Of a stretch of DNA of 64,000 bases, positions 60,622 to 64,000 are shown piece after piece. Both the position numbers and the translations under genes were made by a program. The notes beneath the pieces were generated by a model. It did no database searches. It saw nothing but the letters and a program-made list of their open reading frames with translations, and was not told the DNA's origin. This DNA comes from Myxococcus eversor (GTDB taxonomy: Bacteria > Myxococcota > Myxococcia > Myxococcales > Myxococcaceae): the NCBI RefSeq assembly GCF_010894455.1, contig NZ_JAAIXY010000036.1, forward strand, positions 1-64,000. The letters run 5' to 3'. Position 1 is the stretch's first letter, and every line of letters begins with the position of its first letter.

Positions 60622-62088
60622 ATGCCGAAAGCCCTCAGTATCGAGAAGCTCCTCCAGAACGGGTCGGCCGAGTGGAACCGACTGCGCAAGGCCGGTCAGG
60701 TCCCGTCCGAGCACACTGGAGCCACCTTCACGCAACTTTTCTCCGCCAACGCGGACTTGTCGGGCCTCGGGCTCGTCGGCTCCGAGTGGGAGCGGTGCGA
60801 TCTGTCGAAAATCAACTTCCGGGACACGGACCTGTCGAACGCCTATTTCCACGGCGGGCGGCTCCAGGACTGTGACTTCCGGGGGGCCAACCTCGAAGGG
60901 GCCACCTTCGAGAAGCTGAAGCTGCTCCGCTGTGACTTCACGGGCGCCAAGGGTCTGGACGACGTGGAGATGGACGATGTGGACATGGACCGGGTGGTGG
61001 GTCTGGACGGAGAGGAAGCACCTCCTCCGCCTCCGCCTCCGGCCCAGGGCATCACCGCGTTCACCCGCGAACAGCGGGAGAAGGCGCTGGGCGTGCAGGC
61101 CGCGGCGCTCATGATGGGAGAGCCGTCCGAGGAGCTGCCGCCGTTCAAGCCGCAGGACCCGCCCGGCTCGCTCTTCTTCCGGGGCCTGAAGCGGATGGCG
61201 ATGCCGCCGTTGTGGGTGTTGGACGTGCCGGGCTTGAGGCCGCTGGTGCCGCAGCGGATGCCTCCGGGCAGCTCGCTGGAGACGCTCTACCGCGAGGCGG
61301 TGAAGACGCGGTTGGAGAACAAGAAGCCGTCTGCGGACCCCGGCGTGGTGGAGAAGGCGCAGAAGGCGCTGCGGATGGGTGCCAAGGACGCGGCCGTGTC
61401 GGCCATGTACCTGCGCGAAGTGGGTGTGTTGCCGCTGTTCCGCTTCTCCGCGGCGCAGGTGTTGAAGGCCGCGCTGCGGGAAGAAGTGGACGTGGATGAC
61501 CTGACGGGGTCCATCGACCCTCGGACGACGGGCGCGCTGTTGGAGTTGCGGCTGACGCACGAGGTGGTGGAGCACCTGCAGGAGGCTCGGCGGCGGCTGG
61601 CGGCGACGCAGCTGTACACGTCGCTGTTGGAGGCGGGCTTCAACCCGGACAACAACTGGGACGAGGCGCTGGAGTCGAGCGAGGCGGCGCTGGAGCTGGC
61701 GCACCTGGCCACGGGCGACAACCGCGACGCGCTGTTCGAGGGCTTCCAGGTCTTCTCGGCGCTGCCCGAGGAGGCGCGGTTGCGCCGGCTGGCGTACCTG
61801 GCGGAGTCGGTGTCCAACCTGGAGCTGGTCAGCCGGCTGCCGGAGGGGATGGAGCCGGCGTGGCTGCACGGGCCGGAGACGCGCGAGTGCCACGAGCGGG
61901 AGATGACCTACGTCCAGTCGCTGAAGGCGGAGGAGATTCCCACGAAGGTGGCGGCGCTGGCGAAGGCGGAGCTCGGCGTTCCCGAGGGTTCGGTGCCCGA
62001 GGAGAGCGACGGGGATTTGTTCATCCACCTGCGCTGTGACGTGTGTGGCAAGGAGAAGCTCATCGTTCAATCGCCCGACGCGGAGTGA
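60622..62088 (+). CDS. Pentapeptide repeat protein with long C-terminal extension
   Basis: 488 residues. Residues about 40-110 carry pentapeptide-like repeats (ADLSGLGL, CDLSKINFRDTDLSNAYFHG, CDFRGANLEGATFE), which fold as a right-handed beta helix. A poly-Pro linker (PPPPPPP) follows, then a helical domain of about 300 residues with repeated charged stretches. The end LRCDVCGKEKLIVQSPDAE has a Cys-x-x-Cys that may hold zinc. The function is unknown; pentapeptide proteins can inhibit gyrase or act as scaffolds. No signal peptide. Confidence 0.85.
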   Translation: MPKALSIEKLLQNGSAEWNRLRKAGQVPSEHTGATFTQLFSANADLSGLGLVGSEWERCDLSKINFRDTDLSNAYFHGGRLQDCDFRGANLEGATFEKLKLLRCDFTGAKGLDDVEMDDVDMDRVVGLDGEEAPPPPPPPAQGITAFTREQREKALGVQAAALMMGEPSEELPPFKPQDPPGSLFFRGLKRMAMPPLWVLDVPGLRPLVPQRMPPGSSLETLYREAVKTRLENKKPSADPGVVEKAQKALRMGAKDAAVSAMYLREVGVLPLFRFSAAQVLKAALREEVDVDDLTGSIDPRTTGALLELRLTHEVVEHLQEARRRLAATQLYTSLLEAGFNPDNNWDEALESSEAALELAHLATGDNRDALFEGFQVFSALPEEARLRRLAYLAESVSNLELVSRLPEGMEPAWLHGPETRECHEREMTYVQSLKAEEIPTKVAALAKAELGVPEGSVPEESDGDLFIHLRCDVCGKEKLIVQSPDAE

Positions 62089-62113
62089 CGGCGAGTTGAG
62101 TGGTGGGGCCCGC

Positions 62114-62150
62114 GGGGCCGCTGGAGTCCTCTTGGGGACTCGGCGGCCCC
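62114..62150 (+). terminator. Hairpin after the pentapeptide gene
   Basis: GGGGCCGC (62114-62121) pairs with GCGGCCCC (62143-62150); an inner GAGTCC/GGACTC pair brings the stem to about 14 bp with a bulge. GTGGTGTTTCTGG follows, resembling the tail at 34121. It lies 25 bases after the pentapeptide gene's stop. Confidence 0.45.
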
Positions 62151-62256
62151 GTGGTGTTTCTGGGGGACGCGCTGGCCTGTCTGGATGGGGAGCGGACGAG
62201 CGGAGCGTGTGCTCACGAGGCCCTGGGGATGACCAGGTTCCGACGGAGACACGGGC

Positions 62257-62616
62257 TTGTCTCCGAGCTGGTCTCGCGGGTGGCGTCGGGACTCGTCCAG
62301 TTCGGGAGGTCCGAGCATACGCAAGGAGCACTGGGTCGACCTGCTCGCGGATCAGCGCACAACGCTGGCGTGGATGCCTCGGTTCCAGGCGTATCTGCGT
62401 GAGTGCCAGCCGCCGACGTTGATTGTGTGGGGACCGCACGACGGGTACATGCCCGAGGAGTCGGCGCGGGCGTACTTGCCGGATGCGGAGCTCCATCTGC
62501 TCGACGCGGGGCACTGGGCTCTGGAGACGCACCTGGATGAAAACGCGTTCCTCATGCGGCGCTTCCTTCAGCGCGTGCATGCGTCACGGACAGAGGGCGC
62601 GGCCTACGTCACATGA
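62257..62616 (+). pseudogene. Remnant of an alpha/beta hydrolase (C-terminal part)
   Basis: In-frame sequence from about 62310 gives VDLLADQRTTLAWMPRFQAY, then PPTLIVWGPHDGYMPEESARAYL and LHLLDAGHWALETHLDE, the last third of an epoxide hydrolase/haloalkane dehalogenase-like protein, with the acid (PHDG) and His (GHWALE). The N-terminal two thirds, with the nucleophile, are missing and the codons before 62310 are not family-like. No real start codon is present (the frame opens with TTG). It is a truncated gene. Confidence 0.7.
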
Positions 62617-63271
62617 TGCGTCGGCGGGCTTCGAGGACTTGGAGTGCCCAGGTACGGGCCTCAGGGCCAGCCTGGGGGAAGTCGAAGCGACCTTCCTCGA
62701 TGAGCTGGACGAGGCGCTCGTCGCGCGCGACCAGGTGTGGAACCTTCCAGGGAAAGCTGAGCGCCGCTGAACCACGCTCCGCGTAGTCCTCGTGAGCAAC
62801 GAGCGCTTCCAGGTAGCTCGCGTACAGGTCGAAGAAGCGGTCCACGTTCGAGGCGAGCGGCATGACGACCGGCCCGTCGAGTTCGTAGGTGTCCACTTCA
62901 ACGACGGGCTGACATCCTCGCGCGTCCGCCAGGCCGGGAACCGTGGCGAAGTAATAGGCAAGGTTGGCTTCTCCACCGAAAACGCAGACCGTCAAGTCCA
63001 AGCGCTTCTGCCAACTCTCGCGCCACCACTGGTTCTTCTCGTCGAGCTGGTTCTCGTCGTCATTGACGCGGAGGAGATAGGCGTCATCCGCGAACCTCGC
63101 GCTGCCCGACCTCGAATAGAAGGCCGCCAACATCGGGTCCAGGGGATGCCCACCCACGCCCTCCCCTCCCCTGAGAGGACGCTGGGCGGGAGCGGTCAGG
63201 CGCATCTCCAGGGACTCCCGCTTGCAAACGGAAACCAATCGGTCGAACCCAGGCAGTATCGGCTGCTCCAT
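62609..63271 (-). CDS. SUKH/SMI1-like immunity protein, partner of adjacent toxin
   Basis: 220 residues, no signal peptide. The middle (LDLTVCVFGGEANLAYYFATVPG) and the end PVVMPLASNVDRFFDLYASYLEAL fit the SUKH superfamily of immunity proteins, in which strand-rich segments end in a Phe-rich helix. The assignment is by resemblance. It starts 14 bases after the toxin gene stop on the same strand, the usual order for toxin and immunity genes. Overlaps the hydrolase remnant by eight bases. Confidence 0.65.
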   Translation of the reverse strand: MEQPILPGFDRLVSVCKRESLEMRLTAPAQRPLRGGEGVGGHPLDPMLAAFYSRSGSARFADDAYLLRVNDDENQLDEKNQWWRESWQKRLDLTVCVFGGEANLAYYFATVPGLADARGCQPVVEVDTYELDGPVVMPLASNVDRFFDLYASYLEALVAHEDYAERGSAALSFPWKVPHLVARDERLVQLIEEGRFDFPQAGPEARTWALQVLEARRRIM

Positions 63272-63285
63272 CGTCGAACTCCTGC

Positions 63286-64000
63286 TCAGTTCACCTTCGG
63301 GAAACGCGACTTCAACGCCTCAAGCGCCGCCTGCTCGGCCCGCTCGATGAAAACCTGCTCGCCTCGTGGAACTTCGACACGGTGGTACCAGGACTCGAAA
63401 TGCGAGTCGATGATCCTCGTCGCGGCCTCGACTTCGTCACGCGTCGCGGTTCGCTGGGCGGTTCGGAACTTCGTCCAGAGGCGACTCACTCGCTCATGGA
63501 TGAAGTCTTGGACCACGGCGAGTCGGCTCGAAGCATTGATGTCCTCCTCCGGAAACAAGTGCGCATATTCCAGGGGACGTCGGTGGTGGACCGGATAGCG
63601 ATCTGAAAATGCGTCCATGGCGGGGGCCAAGTCCGGACGGGCTCTCTTGTAAGAGATTCGCGCGGCCTTCCGCAGTCCGTGCTTCTCCCCCAGTTCGAGC
63701 GGCATCGAGGCCAACTTCTCGATGCGAGCCATGAGCGCACGCAGCTCGCCCCGTTCACTGGTGGTGAGCGCTCGCTCCCCTTCGAGCTGAACCTTCGTCC
63801 ACAGTCGCTCGAAAGCGCGGCCCTCGCTCTGCGGCACCCGAGACAGCATGGTCCGCAACCAACCGCTCGCAGCCTCTTTGCCCTGACGCAGCGCCTTCCG
63901 AACGATGCAGCCACCGCGAACCGCGAGGAAGCCCGCGCCCTTGATCGCGACAGCGCCCACGTACCAGAGCGCCAGTTCCTGCACGCCTCGCTGAGCCAGC
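63286..64000 (-). CDS. Polymorphic toxin C-terminal region, HNH-like (5' end outside window)
   Basis: The frame is open to the window edge, so the start lies beyond base 64000; at least 238 residues are visible. A hydrophobic stretch LALWYVGAVAIKGAGFLAV is followed by a charged helical linker and a C-terminal domain with YPVHHRRPLEYAHLFPEED (His pair, Arg and Asp/Glu), resembling HNH/endonuclease VII-type toxin warheads. Myxobacterial SitA-type lipoprotein toxins end in comparable domains; I cannot test that because the lipobox would be outside. The SUKH-like gene follows after 14 bases. Codon use is slightly less GC-biased than in surrounding genes. Confidence 0.7.
   Translation of the reverse strand, partial: LAQRGVQELALWYVGAVAIKGAGFLAVRGGCIVRKALRQGKEAASGWLRTMLSRVPQSEGRAFERLWTKVQLEGERALTTSERGELRALMARIEKLASMPLELGEKHGLRKAARISYKRARPDLAPAMDAFSDRYPVHHRRPLEYAHLFPEEDINASSRLAVVQDFIHERVSRLWTKFRTAQRTATRDEVEAATRIIDSHFESWYHRVEVPRGEQVFIERAEQAALEALKSRFPKVN

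Overview
The window is very GC-rich, densely coded chromosomal DNA. Many gene pairs overlap by 1-4 bases. It carries a sigma-54 activator, a large Ser/Thr kinase fused to a P-loop ATPase, stand-alone response regulators, a Tat system with an unusual TatC, and a PAAR-like toxin locus with a TIGR02270-type protein. This profile points to a myxobacterium, most likely a member of the Myxococcaceae; the genus cannot be fixed from sequence reading alone. I saw no rRNA, tRNA, CRISPR array, insertion sequence or replication origin.

Region by region: 1-5.9 kb holds the 3' part of a protein with Glu-Trp repeats, a YceI-like protein, a LigB-type dioxygenase, a sigma-54 activator and a rhomboid-like membrane protein. 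6-13 kb holds a thiolase, a DsbA-fold isomerase and the kinase-ATPase. 13.2-18.4 kb holds a response regulator and a five-gene urate degradation operon (flavoprotein, allantoinase, allantoicase, OHCU decarboxylase, HIU hydrolase). 18.5-22.9 kb holds P5C dehydrogenase, an aldose epimerase-like protein, an alpha/beta hydrolase and a LysR regulator. 23-26.8 kb is a LysR-divergent operon of acyl-CoA dehydrogenase, phosphotransferase, histidine phosphatase and SDR, resembling a split ACAD10/11 system for 4-hydroxy acids.

26.9-32.2 kb is a probable contact-dependent or type VI-linked effector locus: TIGR02270-type protein, PAAR-like DUF4150 protein, AHH nuclease toxin, two different immunity proteins and a ketosynthase-fold protein without its catalytic residues. 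32.2-35.8 kb holds an AraC/O6-alkylguanine methyltransferase fusion, a GST and a MetX-type acyltransferase. The metX-like gene is preceded by a candidate methionine-rich leader peptide and attenuator and followed by a 98-99 bp repeat array. 35.8-44.6 kb holds a TrkA-domain channel-like protein, TatC with a large insert, TatB, an MFS transporter, a chemoreceptor, an HDAC-like deacetylase and a zinc alcohol dehydrogenase. 44.6-48.1 kb holds a P1B ATPase with a hemerythrin-like tail and a decayed universal stress gene. 48.2-62.1 kb is mostly envelope and housekeeping functions (AsmA-like protein, ThrE, outer membrane protein, sulfatase, response regulator, SDR, pyrF, penicillin-binding protein 1A, pseudouridine synthase, pentapeptide protein). 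The right edge has a hydrolase remnant and a second toxin-immunity pair, with the toxin running off the window.

The most novel-looking signals are the metX leader/attenuator, the toxin locus with two immunity proteins and a dead ketosynthase, a recurrent GTCGTTT tail after terminator-like hairpins, and the TatC insert. Starts were chosen from ribosome-binding sites, coding overlap and family length. All functional names are family assignments made by eye.
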